DNA from: Camillea tinctor
Taxonomy: Eukaryota; Ascomycota; Sordariomycetes; Xylariales; Xylariaceae
Direction of reading: 5' to 3'
Assembly (NCBI GenBank): GCA_022578605.1
Contig: MU394064.1
Coordinates: 1 to 64,000, forward strand
DNA length: 64,000 nucleotides
The translations under genes and the position numbers were made by a program. Of this stretch, positions 12,467 through 25,046 are shown in pieces. Every line of letters starts with the position of its first letter. The first letter of the stretch is position 1. A model generated the notes under the pieces. That model worked only from the letters and a program-made list of their open reading frames with translations, had not been told where the DNA came from and searched no databases.

Positions 12467-15400
12467 TCATGTGAATTTGTATTTGGCCTTGTCATTTTCG
12501 TCGAGATGAATCTCCGCCGCATCTTCGGATTTCTGCTCAGTTTCGTTGTGCGGAATCACTTCATGAACTTGGTTTTGCTTTTGGTTCCAGATTTCGTTCA
12601 TGTCATCCCGAGATAGGCCACCTTCGTAATCAGGAGCAGGAGGCTCGCTGTATGATGACGGGTCTACTTCAGGCTGGGCTGGGAGCTCATAATGTGACAT
12701 GCCCGGCAGCTCCGGCGCGAAATCATCGCCTAAGGGACTAATTATCCTTTCGTCGTCGGAAGAATCATGCTGAGCTGCATCGGAAGCGGCGCCAGAACCC
12801 GGGGGGCTATCTGGTCCCCCAGGTCCTGTGCTGATGCCTTCATCCGCCGATAAATTCCCAAAGTTCCACGAGTTGATGCCCTTGACCGGATTGAAGTCGG
12901 TGGTTTTAGTTGTGTCTTCACCTAAATCGATGCCTTCATCTTCCGTGCCTCTCAACATAACCATGGGAATGTCGTCCTCGCTCTTGACCACTGAGGCGTT
13001 CACCGGGCCCTTACTATGGGGTTGAAGCAGGCGAGTTGCTCCTGCTCCTTGAAATGCGCTCGACGACCCATTCTGGGAGAAGCCCTCGCCGAGTCGCTGC
13101 CCTCCCCCCGACTCGGGTAATTCGTTATCCGACCCATCGTCCTCAAACTTGGCTAGGATCTGCCGAAACCGAGGTCCCCCAAGCGGTATGTTGGAGCGGC
13201 GACGGTAAAAAAGCAAGTAGGCGGACGCGTCAACGATCCTATCGCTAGATGTCTTACTCACCACCGAGTCTATGAACTGTTAGTATTCACAGAGAGGGGT
13301 TAGGGTAAGAAGAGCGAGCTACTTGCCATTGTACGAGTACCATTGATCATCCACGAAATTCTTTGCGTAGGCTGTATAATGTCCACCTCCTAGCCCTCCG
13401 AAATGACAATCGACTCCAATGAGATCATACACCTCTTCTTTGCCTTCTTCCCGCTCTAGAACGCGCTTAGTAATGTCTAGATTCTCAGTGGGGAAATCCA
13501 CCAAGGCCTCTAGTTTGTCTCTCCTAAACCCACTAGAGCTAAAGCGCTTGAGGTGGATGATGAGGATATCCGGCGTTTTCCACAGATCGAACTTTTTACT
13601 GGCACGGCGGTGTTCTTTGCAGCGAGGGCAGTACCACATATCTTGCTCCGAGAGAATCTCTTCGCGCTCGAACTCGTCCAAGCACTCGTCTAGAGAGATA
13701 CCGTCTCTCTTGCGCTTAGCTCGAGCTGCCTGAGCTCTATCTAGTTCGGGGTCGGGAAGGGTCTCGCAGACATCCCAGTTACTAATCGAGTGTTCGCCCT
13801 GTAAAGCTGGATCTTCAACAAAGTAGGTGTTATAAGCATCAGCAGACCAATCAACAACGAGAGCCTCCTTGAGTCGAATCAATGGACCGCCATCTGGAAC
13901 AGGTTCCGCGACATCGAAATCGTCTTCCGCCTCATAAGCTTGCTGTTTTTGACGGTTCTGGCGGTTCTGGCGGTTCAGTCTCCTGGTGGCGCCCTTGCTC
14001 TGGGCATTTCTGCCATACCTCTTCATCTTCTTACGACCATTGGCAGGTTTCGTGTTTGACCTCGGTGGCTTGTTGACAACTTGCTGTGGGAATTGCTGGA
14101 AATACGTTAGTAACTGCTTGTGTCTGACATTTCTCACTCGCTGGCCCATGTTGAATGTCCACTGGTACCAGCTGTTAGGATTGTTGGAAAATACCTTGAC
14201 TGCTGGCAAGTCTTCCTCATCACTTTCATCGTTCATCCGTGTCTGAGGAGTATCTATACTGCGTCGCTCAGCCTCGTCCGAGCTGCTATCCTCGTTTGAG
14301 GCGGTGCCGTTGGTCGCGTTGTCAAAATGATCTTCCGACGACGGGGATTCGGGTATAGCTCGTGAGGAAAGCTTGGGGTATGACTTGTCATCGCTGACAC
14401 CGTTCATCCCAGTTGGGAGCCACGCACTCCCCTCTGTGCAGAATCCCATTTCGAACAGATTCTGTAGGTGGGATGGAAGGAACTTGCTGGGATCTACCCA
14501 GGCAGGCCTTTTGCGGTTAAATTGATACCTAAAGATCCAATCAGTCTAGGCCACGGAAACTGGTAGGTAAATCTACGAGACTCACGCTGGCGCTATCCCC
14601 TTGGCATCGCTGGCGTCCTTCATTTGCACGTCGACCATATCATCCTCACCCTTGATGGACTGCGCAACAACCTTGCCTCCTACGGAGCCGGCATCAGATC
14701 CATTTGGTCCTATCATTTCAGGCTCCGTATTGTCAGAACCGTCAGAGTCATCTTGCCGCAGAAAGTTAGGGTGTTTTGTGAATGTCGCTACTTTCTCTAG
14801 AATCTTGCGACGGATAGCATCCTCGCTTCTGGCTTCCTGTGGCGTGAGTATAACAAAGTGTGGAGCACAGCAGGGCGTCCAGCGATTGTTACTAAAACCG
14901 GACCGCTTTGTATCTGGCCGTCGATAAAATACCGGGACTAGTAGCCTCTCGGCCTGTTCATCGTCCCACGACGCAGATGCATTTTGCTCTTCATCATCTA
15001 CCATCGATCTAATGGCCATACCCAATTTCTGTTGCTTTTGGGGCTTTTCGCCATAATTGGAGGGCTTTGCCTCCAGCTCGAATATCCAGGCGTTATCATT
15101 GTTGCTGATTTCCTCGGAAGCACACGCTAGATCGGCATAGTGCTTATAAAACCTGCCCTTCCACTCTTCCGAACCAAATAGTCTCTCGGCAGGGACTCCG
15201 GTGCGAGCGGACACGAAGTCCTTGAGGGCTTTGATGCTGCTGTGCTTATCGAGCTCGACCCGGATATTGATAGGGCGATCGTTCAACGGAAAGAACTTGA
15301 TGGTGTGATTGAACTTATTACCTACAGGCAGAGGCAGGGTGAGGTTGTTGAACGGGTCAAATGTGATGCTGACCTTGGAGCATTCCGGACAAACCAAGGT

Positions 15401-17500
15401 GGATTTGTAGAGACCGGTAAAGAGGTCTGCGATCACCGAGTCATCGCGTCGCTTGGTTATATCCCATACCTGGTCGGCCATCCGCCGGATTGCATCTGGG
15501 TCATTTATCATCTCATCAGTGGAGTCCGGCTTCTCAATATAAGGTTTCTTCTTGATCCGACTAAGGTCTTCTTGCAACCCATCTAGTAGGAACCCGAGAA
15601 ACTCCTGTGAATCTTGCTGTCCATACCCCGAGAACCCCGTAGAGTATTTGCCAATAGTGTTCTTGAACTGCCGCGGGGTTACGGAACTTGGGGTCGAATC
15701 CTTGTAGATCTCTCGAAGAAGCTGGGCGTATGCGCCTGCGACTTCGCCATTATGAGCAAGCGGATTCTGCTTATTGAGCTCATTTTCCCACTCTCCCGCG
15801 AGGAAGTATTTGGTCAACTCCTCCACGCTCCGGACACATTGCAGAGCGGCATTCATGTAGCATGTATTACCCATGTTTCCCAACCCTACGCACCCTGGTG
15901 TTCGGCCCGTTCGATTTGTCCTTCCACGGGTGAGAGGTCCTTGTGCCGGACTTGTTCGCCCACTTTTGTTGCGGTTCTGCACGGTCAAACTGACTGAACT
16001 ATTCCTGTTAGGGAGCCCGGTGGTTGCTTTAGAAGTGGTGAAATTAGAGGTCCAGTCACTGCCCGATTCGTGAGGGTCTAGCACGATCGATTGGTCCATC
16101 AGAAGTGAAAGAGAACCAAGGGTCTGACTCGACTCGAACGAGGACTCATGTGAGCGGTCACCAAAATCAACCAGATCTCTTTCGGGCCCTCTTTCCAGCG
16201 CCAAAAAAGCCTCGACATCCAAAAGTAGATGATCCCAAGGACCGGACATGCTTCCTTCGTCTTGGCCAGGCTCTGGGGACGTTGGCGGGGTTAGGCCTGT
16301 AGCACCAGTGATAGGTTTTGGTGTCTGGGGAACACTCCATGCCCGTATCCTCTGGTTCAAGTCAATTCTAGCGACTTTCTTAGCCTGCTTAAGGAAGGTT
16401 TGGAACTTGAACGAGCGACTGCGCACTAGCCTGGGCGGTGGTGGGTTGCTTGCTTTCAGCGCTGCTTCGACAGGAACTGTGCTGTGGGCAGACCAAAGAC
16501 GGTGTATGGTCAGAACGAGCGGGTGCCACTCCCACATTACATTCGAACCATCCTTCTCCCGGCTGTTGTCGTGAGCTGTCCGGACGATGGGGATCTGGTC
16601 TTCTTTTAGCCCGGGCCACTGCATGAGTAGTTCCCACGCAGCTGGAGGAAACGGGACAAACTGTTCCGTGTCGTAGCCTGCTTTCAACCGTACGAATTTT
16701 TTCTTTAAGACATCCTGCACACCACCACCGACACACGGGTCGTTTATGACTTCGCGTATGAGATCCGAGTTGTCAACTGGGGGGATCGAAGCCAGATCGG
16801 AGACAGAGTGCTTCGGGGAAGATCCATCGGGCACATTTCCAAGCCAGAGTCGCGAAACGAGATAACATTTCTGACCTTCTTTGAGTGAGCATTTATCCAA
16901 CTCGTCCACGAGGGACCGGATGGACTTGATATGGGCTTCCGGTTCCGATGGCGGTTGAAGTGCTGCATAGATCCATATTAGTGGATTTGGCTAGTTCGGC
17001 ATAGGAGAAGAAAAGGGGGAGGACGGGAGGGAAGAAGAACGAGGTTTTTATAATCTTCTTTTTTCTTCTTCCCTTTGGTCCTTTCTTTTCCTAGTAGATG
17101 CATACATACCTGACGATGATGATAATGTTGATGATGACAATGACGACGCTGCTGCTGCTGCTGCTACTACTGTTGTTGAGGATGATGTGCCCGTAGAGGG
17201 TGTGTCTTTTTGGTCTGCGGTATCCGTCTGCATCTTAACATCTGAATCGGATGTGACCATGGCAGTCGGACTACTAGCATTTGCGTCTTGGGATTGTGAT
17301 ATTGGTACCGGTGCTGGTGCCGGTGCTGGTTGTGAATCCGAGGGGTCGTTCGAAGGGTCTGGGGTGTCAGAGGGAGGAGCGGGTATCATGTCGACATCCT
17401 CTTCACTGGCATCTAGCTCTTTCGGTTCTGCATCCATGCTGGAAGCCCTTCGCTTCAAGGGAGAAGAAGCGCGCTCTGGAACGTCGGAAGCGCCGCCCAT
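12467..17500 (-). CDS. ubp12: Ubiquitin carboxyl-terminal hydrolase, Ubp12/USP15-like
   Basis: Cysteine protease that removes ubiquitin from proteins. Four exons (complement): 17500-17110, 16962-14586, 14528-13327, 13269-12467, giving 1590 residues. Domains in order: a Ser/Pro-rich N-terminus, a DUSP-like domain (about 138-285), and the USP catalytic core. The Cys box GNMGNTCYMN has catalytic Cys498. Paired CPxC zinc-ribbon motifs (CPEC, CPRC) lie in the core. The His box GGGHYTAY has His1306, followed by WYSYND. A ubiquitin-like insert follows the first zinc pair, as in USP4/11/15 and Ubp12. The acidic C-terminus has no known domain. Introns 2 and 3 are 57 bases. The last uses a GC donor (G|GCAAGT) with TACTAAC and an AG acceptor, and joining gives the conserved YND-S. 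The start is the first in-frame ATG; see the open frame upstream. Confidence 0.93.
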
Positions 17501-18098
17501 TATGGCTCGATGGTAGGTGGGCCGGAAAGGTGAGGAGCCTCTGGCACTGGCGGAGGAGTAGGCAGGTGGAGGGACTGGACCACCGTCTGGTGCTGGCGTA
17601 TCACCTCCTCGATCGCTGTGAATGGTCAGGTCGGCGTAGGCAGCGGATGGCGAGCTTGCAGCCGAAGAGGCGTAGTCGGCGTACGACTGGGAGCTGGTGC
17701 TATTATTTGTTGTTTGCAAACGCGGAGGTAGACTGGAAGCCGGAGGGAACGAGTCGGCACGCAGATAAGCCGGTTCGGTGGCAGCAGTAGCAGCAGCACT
17801 AGCAGTGGTGGGAGGAGTAGTAGTAGTACTAGTAGAGTCGGTAAAGGAGGCAGAAAAGGAAAAGCTAGGATCGGAATCTTGCTCGCAGGATTGGAGGGGT
17901 ATGTCATGCAAATTATTATTGCTATTGCTATTATCCAAGCTTTGGTCGTGGGGGGGTTGGCGGGCTGAGATCTTCCTTTTCTTTGATGAAGACGTCTTGC
18001 CGGTGAGCTGCCTGTAAGCAGCTCTAGAATATTTTTGGGTTTCGGGGGGTGGGTGGGAAACGGTTGCGGGCAAAAAATAAAATAAGAATAAATAAAAC
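17501..18098 (-). other. Possible extra N-terminal coding of the deubiquitinase gene
   Basis: The frame of the first deubiquitinase exon stays open for about 190-200 codons upstream of the chosen ATG, with Ser/Pro/Ala-rich but coding-like sequence (for example RADSFPPASSLPPRL). It contains no ATG. A good 3' splice site (a C-run followed by AG) lies at 18100-18099. The simplest explanation is a further 5' exon with the true start upstream, which I could not find with confidence. The alternative is a long 5' untranslated leader and the start at 17500. Confidence 0.5.
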
Positions 18099-21000
18099 CT
18101 GGGGGGAAAGGCCTTTTGGTCGGGAAAGGGTTTTAAAAAAAAAAGAAAAAGAAAATAAGGGAAACCTAAGGCGTGGTAATATTTTGGTGGGGTGTAGTAA
18201 GAAAAAAAAAAGTGAGGGATCTTAGCTGAGAGTGGAAGTGAGAAAAAAAAAGAGAGAGAGAGGGAGAGCAGAGAATAGAAGGTTAAGGAACTATGTAATT
18301 TGATAGGCAGGTTTATTATTTTTTTAAGCTTTCAAGGTTCCGGGGTTGTCAAAAGGCAAGTAACCTTCACACCGTCTCTGCCTAAGTAGTAACTTCTGGT
18401 GTTGGTGTATGGTTGCTGGACTGTTGGGTATCCCATCCAAGATTAGAGGTTGCATACGTAGGCATGGAAGTGGTGGTAATACATATGTACGTACATATAG
18501 TACATTCATACGTAACCTAACAAAGGTAAAGTTCCCCTGGGGGCTTGCATCTAAGGTTAACCTTAACACACTAATCAATTCCTTTCTAGGTATATACTTA
18601 CAGCACATCAGTATATGTATGCTACATACAAACTACATTGAGGTTTTAGCGAGAAAAAAAAAGAAAGAAAGGAATAATGATCTTCGCATCCACACTTCTT
18701 ACACAACAACCACAACTTTGCTGTCTGTGCAGACTAGGATTCTTACTGCTTAGTCCTTCAGTCTTAGTCGTTTGTGTGTATTGTATTGTATTGTATTGTA
18801 CACTATATAGATTACGTATAGGTATATGTATATCTAGTAGGAAGGAGAACCATGATTGATATCAATAGGTTCCTTCCTCTGCCTTTTCTTCAAAGTTTAT
18901 TTACCCACCTAGCAGCCTAGGCGCTTGCCATTAAAATAAAATAAAAAGAGAGTTTAAGTTTGTCGTCATTTTTAATAGACCATTAAATACCTCCACCTAT
19001 ACAAGGATAGATTCAATCGGCCAGGAGGCTGCTTCAACTTCAATTGCTTCCTTCTTTGTAACTTTCCTCTTCAACTCGTGCAGGTGGACAAAGCAGCCTC
19101 ATCTGCACCCTTTTTAAACTCTACCTAGGTCATTTCCCCCCCAAGAGACAAAGTAGATGTACCTACTGTCTCTGACTTATATGCCTAAACTTGGGGGCTA
19201 GGTATCATTTGCCTACCTACATCCTCCTGTTTACTAATTGTACACCTCAGATAAAAATAGAGGCCTTACGTATGTCGTATGTGTGTCGCGGGCAGGTATA
19301 TGAAATCGCCCTTATCGGCAAGGTCGGATCTCACTCCTAGATCGAAAGGGGGAATTTTTAAAGAACAAAAATAAAAAAATAACAATAAAATATTTGTTAG
19401 TGTGAAAGCCATTTATAGTTAACCTTTGCCTGCCAGCTACCATCTTATCTAACTTGCCGTTTACCACGGATCAAGATCAGATCTGTCGTGTAACCAAAAG
19501 CATGTGCTTAACCAAATAAACTCCTAACCCATCACTCAATTAACTAACCTAGTACATACCAGCCTAGGTAGTAACCCTATTCCACCTATACTATAATATA
19601 CTACCTACATTGATTGATATACCCGACCTAAACTATGATCATATTACAGAGTACGACCAGCATTCTGACATCATATAGACGGAACCCGACTAGGAAGAGA
19701 AGCGAAGCGAGAGGGGAAGGGGGGAAATCTTTTTACATACACATTGATAACTTACCTATATCAATACGCCAATACACACTAACTAGGTAACCTACCTGCC
19801 TGCATCTATCCCGCTTAGGTAAGGTAATAAGTAATAGTCGGTAATTTTCAGCTTTCTCTCACTTTCACCGCCTTCCCCCCTCCCTCTCTTCGAAAAGAAC
19901 CAAAAAAAAACCAGCAGGGGGATATTGCATTTTTATGATGTATCATTCTATAAATTATTGAACTATAGGTTCCAACTTACATCAACGTGCATGTTATATG
20001 TACCGGTGCCGGGGAAAACACTACATCTAAGACCTGAATCCATCTCTCTGTTTCTTTTTGTTTCATTAAAAAAAAGAGAGAGACACCAATTCTCTTTAGA
20101 TTGTAACAATGATTATGTTTGATACTGCCTTATGTTAGGTACATGTTGGTATCAATAATGTAGGATGTCGAAGAAGGTAGATGTAGATTTTGTAGCGTTG
20201 AACTAGGTAGTTGGTTGATTGAACCTATACAACTGCATCAACGTACGTACAATTCAAACTCCTAGAAACGACTAAAACTAAGGCAACAAGCATACAGCGC
20301 ATTGATATACTTATATAGAACCAGTCCATTTATCCAGTTTATTCTATTAATACATAACGACCTCAAATTTTTAAAAAACAATATACTCATAATCCTAGGC
20401 AAGTCAACGACAATAAATTACGCTTTTACCACATCTATTCATCCTGTCCATAGGTATCCAAGTAGATAAATAACCAACCTTCTATAAACCATCACACTAA
20501 CTAGACCACCTACACACAATACCTCCCACAACAAAAAGTCTTCATAGCTTCATTGTATTATCCCCTTTCCCCTCTAAAATAAATCATATGTCTTCTATTA
20601 CGATAAAAAAAAAAACTTCGTAAAGGCGTGTGCGCCTAACCCTGATATCATTATCATCATCATCCCTCTCTACCTTTCCCTAGTTTACCTCCCTACTTCC
20701 CTCACGATCCCTCCCTAACCTCTGTAAGGCAAATCCCACCATCCCATCATACTCTCTTCCTTCCTAACTAATCAACTCCACCTCTCCCCCTTTCCAGAAA
20801 ACACACATACACACATATACACACACGCACGCACACACACACACACGCATACACACACCAATAGACTTCCAGTCTATCTTCAGGAGAATAAGAAGAGGAA
20901 GAAAAAAAAGAAGAAGGAAGAAGACATAACCCTAGAAATCTAATATCCTACCGGAAAAAAACACACAGAGCATAAACAACATCACATCATATCGCATCTC

Positions 21001-21766
21001 TTGTGATATACCCCCTTCCCCTTTTTCTCTTCCCCTCCATCCCCCTTTCACCCATCCCTTCATCTCGCCCCCCTCCCCCAAGCAAAATCGAACTCTCAAA
21101 CCATACACACTGCCAACCAACCACGCGCCAATGTAAATGCACACTATCCACTCTCACCAAAGAATCTTTTTCTTTTCTTTTTTTTTTCTCTCTTTTCTTC
21201 GATTTACCTTCGAAGACAGAGAAGAAGAAAAAGTAAGAAAGAAAAGATAGGAGAAGGGGAAAAAAAATAGAATGCAAAGAGAGAATTTGAAGAAGAAGAA
21301 AAAAGGAGTAGAAAAAGAACTAATTGCTGTAACCCTTATTTTGTTGCTTTCAAGTTTCTGCTTCTGCTATTGCCTTATCTTGCCTTGCCCTTGCCCTTGC
21401 CTTGGCCCCTTCCCTCCTTTTCTCCATCGTATTAAATACCAAGGGGGAAGACCTTGGAGGAATTGATTCTCTATTGAAAAAGGGGGGTAAAAGGGGAGAA
21501 GAAGAAAAAAAAACCTACCAACCAAGCATGGTCTTTTTTTTTGTCTCTTGTTTCTTGTTCTAGCATCTAGGTTTCAATTTTTTTTTCAAGTGTTTTTCTC
21601 TTGGTTTCTCTCCCTCCTTCGCTTGGATTTCTTCTCTTTCCAAATTCGGGGGTTTCCTCCGAAAAATGAATTTAATGAAGTGGCTTTTTGTATACCCTAA
21701 GCGTGGAATATCTGTTCCTCCTCCTCTTTTCTCTCCAACCCCTCTTCCACCCTATATTATATTTTT
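18099..21766. other. Gene-free intergenic region
   Basis: No supported gene. It holds A-rich and GA-rich low-complexity tracts (18120-18270, 21230-21310), TTGTA repeats (about 18778-18800), many TACCTA and TAGGTA motifs, a CA/CG-rich dinucleotide array (about 20800-20860), and pyrimidine-rich stretches beside the insulysin stop codon. It presumably includes the 5' end of the deubiquitinase transcript and the insulysin 3' untranslated region. Confidence 0.6.
20800..20860. repeat. CA-type microsatellite
   Basis: An imperfect array of CA dinucleotides interrupted by TA and CG steps. It is intergenic. Confidence 0.85.
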
Positions 21767-24700
21767 TCATAGCTTTGAATCTATCTCGTCAAACTCGCTG
21801 AGGTCGTTGATCGGCCGGGCTCCCGCGGTGGCTGCAAGGGTGGCCTTGTAATCTCTCACGCTCGTGATCAGCAGAGGTGTGGTGCCGTTCGATGGCAACT
21901 CTGCTGGTGTAGTCTCGCCGTTTTCCTTGGCCTCCCCGTTCTCCTTAGTCTTGGGGCTAGAGCCTTGTGCAATGAGTTGTACCACCAGTTTCGCTCGTGT
22001 TGGCGACGTCGGGTGGATGAAAGTCTTGTAGAAATCGATTAATTCGACCTTAGTTAGTTTCTTCACCTGAGCTGCATCTTGCTGGGCTATTTTATGATTT
22101 GTTAGTCAACAGATTCTTCAAGATAACATGCGAACAAAACTATAATCAAGAACGTACCTGCTTCAAAGTCGTAGTATTCATTCGAAATCTGTGCCCAATG
22201 TCTTCCCGTTTCCTGGTCTAGATTCTTCACCTTCTCTAGTCGCTTGATAATCACACTTCGCTTGTGGCCCTCGAAATCGGAATCACTCATCTCTTCAATG
22301 ACGGAAGTCTGTGATAGTAGGAAGGAATCGATGCGGGACTCTAGGTATTCCGATGTTCTCTCGCTCTGGATGATGAAACGGAAGCCATAGGTCGTTGAGG
22401 AACCCCTCAATCCACTGAACACAACATAGCCCAGCTGCTCCTTGGTCCGGAGCTGATCGAATGCTGGCTCGTGAAGGATCTGATCTAGTAGCTGCGTCTT
22501 TGCCCGAACTAAGCGGTCTCCCTTGGGCCCGGTGTGCAGATAGTACTCGATACAGTGATTCACGTTGGCTGGGTCTTTCAGCGTCTTCTTGAAAAGGAAG
22601 TTCGATCCTGGCGGGTAGTCTAGCGATCGGATTATTGGCCATTCTTCCTTCGGTAGAACCCGCGGCTTCAATGTCGATTCGATTAAGTCTGTCAACTTGA
22701 GAGCATCCTCCTTGTAGAGGTTTCCGTGCACGTAAGCTTCAATGTGTAGTTGAGACATGATTTGCTTGCGGAATTCTCTCACAGCATCCGCTGTGATGCT
22801 GGGCAACTCGGCTACCAACTGTTCAACCACATAGTCGTGTTCTGATGTAAGCCACGACACGTAATCTCCGATTTGTGTGAATGGCTGTTGATATTCGCAA
22901 TTCTTGTAGCCCCTGATCAGCCGCTCCTTGATGATCTCAAATCGGTCGTCCTTGATTGTGAGATCTCGCATCGTGATAAGAACTTGTTCTAGGAGAACTG
23001 CCAACTTGTCGTTATACCCAGACACTTGTATCAGCAAACCCCTTGAGTCGAGGCTGACGTTGTACTGTAACCCAGCAAGCTCTGCATCATAGGAGTACTC
23101 TTCCAAGGCGTCTCGTACCAAATCTGTGAAGAGCTTCGACTTGACAGAATTTACCGCAGACGCGAATATTATCGGGCTCTTGCCGCTAACGATGAGGTTG
23201 GCTTTGGGTACCCAGAAGGTATCATCCTTTTTGTACCATGTCCGTGCAATGTCGTCGTTCCGAATAATTCGAGGGGCCACACCGGGCTTCTCTACCTCCT
23301 TCTTTTCCACTTCAAGTTTAGTAGGAATAAACTGATTCTTGTGCGGGAGGTGTAATTCTGGAAGACGCTCCTCAGCTGTACAGTTCACCGCCTTTGAGAT
23401 CTCGGCCAGGAAATCCTCTGGTATCATCTCAGCCTTGTATTCCGTCCCATACCATTTCTCCTTTTGGTCCCAATCACCTGGGAAGTCCTGGGACACAATT
23501 GTCATCCTGAAATTATCGGGCCGTAGAAGGTTCACACCCTTCATAATCAACTCGGGGTCAAATTTCCGTAGACGACTCTGCCCGCTCAATAACCACTCTC
23601 TCGGCAGCGGCTTCTGCATGACCGAAGATATCTTGCTCGTAAACCGACTGGCTGGCGTCTTCTCCCTGTATTTAAAGTCCACATCGGCCATGCCCTTCTG
23701 CTCCTCGAAGATCCACTCCTGAGGTGGTGTTTGCCTCAGAAGCGATATGTACTGGAAAAATACCTTGACTACCTCTTTGTAATTTTTGAGACCCTTTGCT
23801 AGCACGTTAATATTTGTAAATTATTCTCTTTTCTATTGACGAATAACTCACCTCCTTAGTCAACCGCACTTGACAGTCGAAAATGCCGGGTGTCCCTGGA
23901 CATATGCTGTAAGTACCAGCACTCAGAGAGTTTGCCCATCCCTTCGATTTGATGTATGCCATGATACTTCCTGGCCCCTCGTGTCCGATCAAATGGCTGA
24001 TATACCGACTCGGCAGGGTTTCATAAAGGTGTTCTTCGTCCATGAACGGAAAGTAGAGATTCATTTCTCTTGAATCCATGACTGGTTTAGCAAAGCACTG
24101 CATCGACAGATGGTCTTTATTGAATGGAACCTCGTCCTCCCACCGGTTTTGCGGTAGGTTCTTATTTGGCACATGGGAGAAGAGCTCAGAAACCCATTTC
24201 TCAAGCACGTCAAGTGGTTCTCTGCCGAGAACACAGAGTTTCATGCGGTTAGCCGAGTAGTGCTTTGCGTGGAAGTCGATGAACTTTTGGCGAACGTCGA
24301 TGCCCTCCGCTTCTGGTTTCGTCTTGAGCACCTCGAAATTGCCTGTTGAGAAGTGGCAGTAAGGGTGCTTGGGGTTGGACAACGACTTCTCGAGCTGGTG
24401 TAGGCGCCATTGGTCGCTTTGCAAGTTCTTCTTGTTTTCCGAGTCGACCGCACGGAGTTCCCGCTCCAACGTGGAAGGAAGGAACAGAGGCTCAATGAAG
24501 AACTGGGCAAACCGATCCAGACCGCCGTGCAGTGGCGAAAGATTAGTTTCAGATGGCTCCTCGCCATTGCTTGGTTTTGCCGATATGTCGAAGAAGTAGT
24601 TAGTTGAGGTAGCCCCCGTGTACGCATTCGAGCTTCCCGAATGTGAGGAAAGGTAGACGTTGTAAGCATTCTCAGCTGGGTACTTTTTCGTACCCATGAA

Positions 24701-25046
24701 CAACAGCTGCGAGACGATTTGTTAACATACAAGGGGAGCTTGACATGTCTCCGAGGAGAGGACTTACATGTTCTACGGCGTGAGCCATGCCAGGCATGTC
24801 ATCCTCATCGCTAAAGTTACCAACATTGACGTCCAGAGCAGCGCTGGCCTTGTCCGTTTCAGGGTCGTGCACTAACAAGGCTTCTAGCTTGTTCGGTAGC
24901 CGGATGACCCGATATTTCCGATCATCGAGCGAAGGAATCTCCAACTGATCCGTAATCCGTTCGACGGGACTCTGCATCTGGTCCCGCTGCATCACAACAC
25001 CTAACCCAGGCACATCCGGCGACATGGCGGGGCTTATGACAGGCAT
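21767..25046 (-). CDS. ste23: Insulysin-type M16 metalloprotease (Ste23/IDE) with C-terminal SKL
   Basis: Zinc metallopeptidase of the insulin-degrading enzyme family; the yeast relative Ste23 takes part in a-factor maturation. Exons (complement): 25046-24768, 24706-23852, 23793-22158, 22086-21767, giving 1029 residues, the family's usual length (human 1019). The inverted zinc motif HAVEH is at 89-93, and intron 1 falls exactly after its last His. The distal zinc ligand is Glu183 in AVDSE. Other family blocks include LLFMGTKKYPAEN, LDRFAQFF and the C-half LRTKEQLGYVVFSG. The three introns (61, 58 and 71 bases) have GT-AG ends. The second acceptor (CAAAG|GGT) was chosen because it alone keeps phase and rebuilds the LTKEGLKNY block. 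The protein ends in SKL, a canonical PTS1, predicting peroxisomal import of at least part of the pool; human IDE ends in AKL. No secretion signal is seen. Confidence 0.96.
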
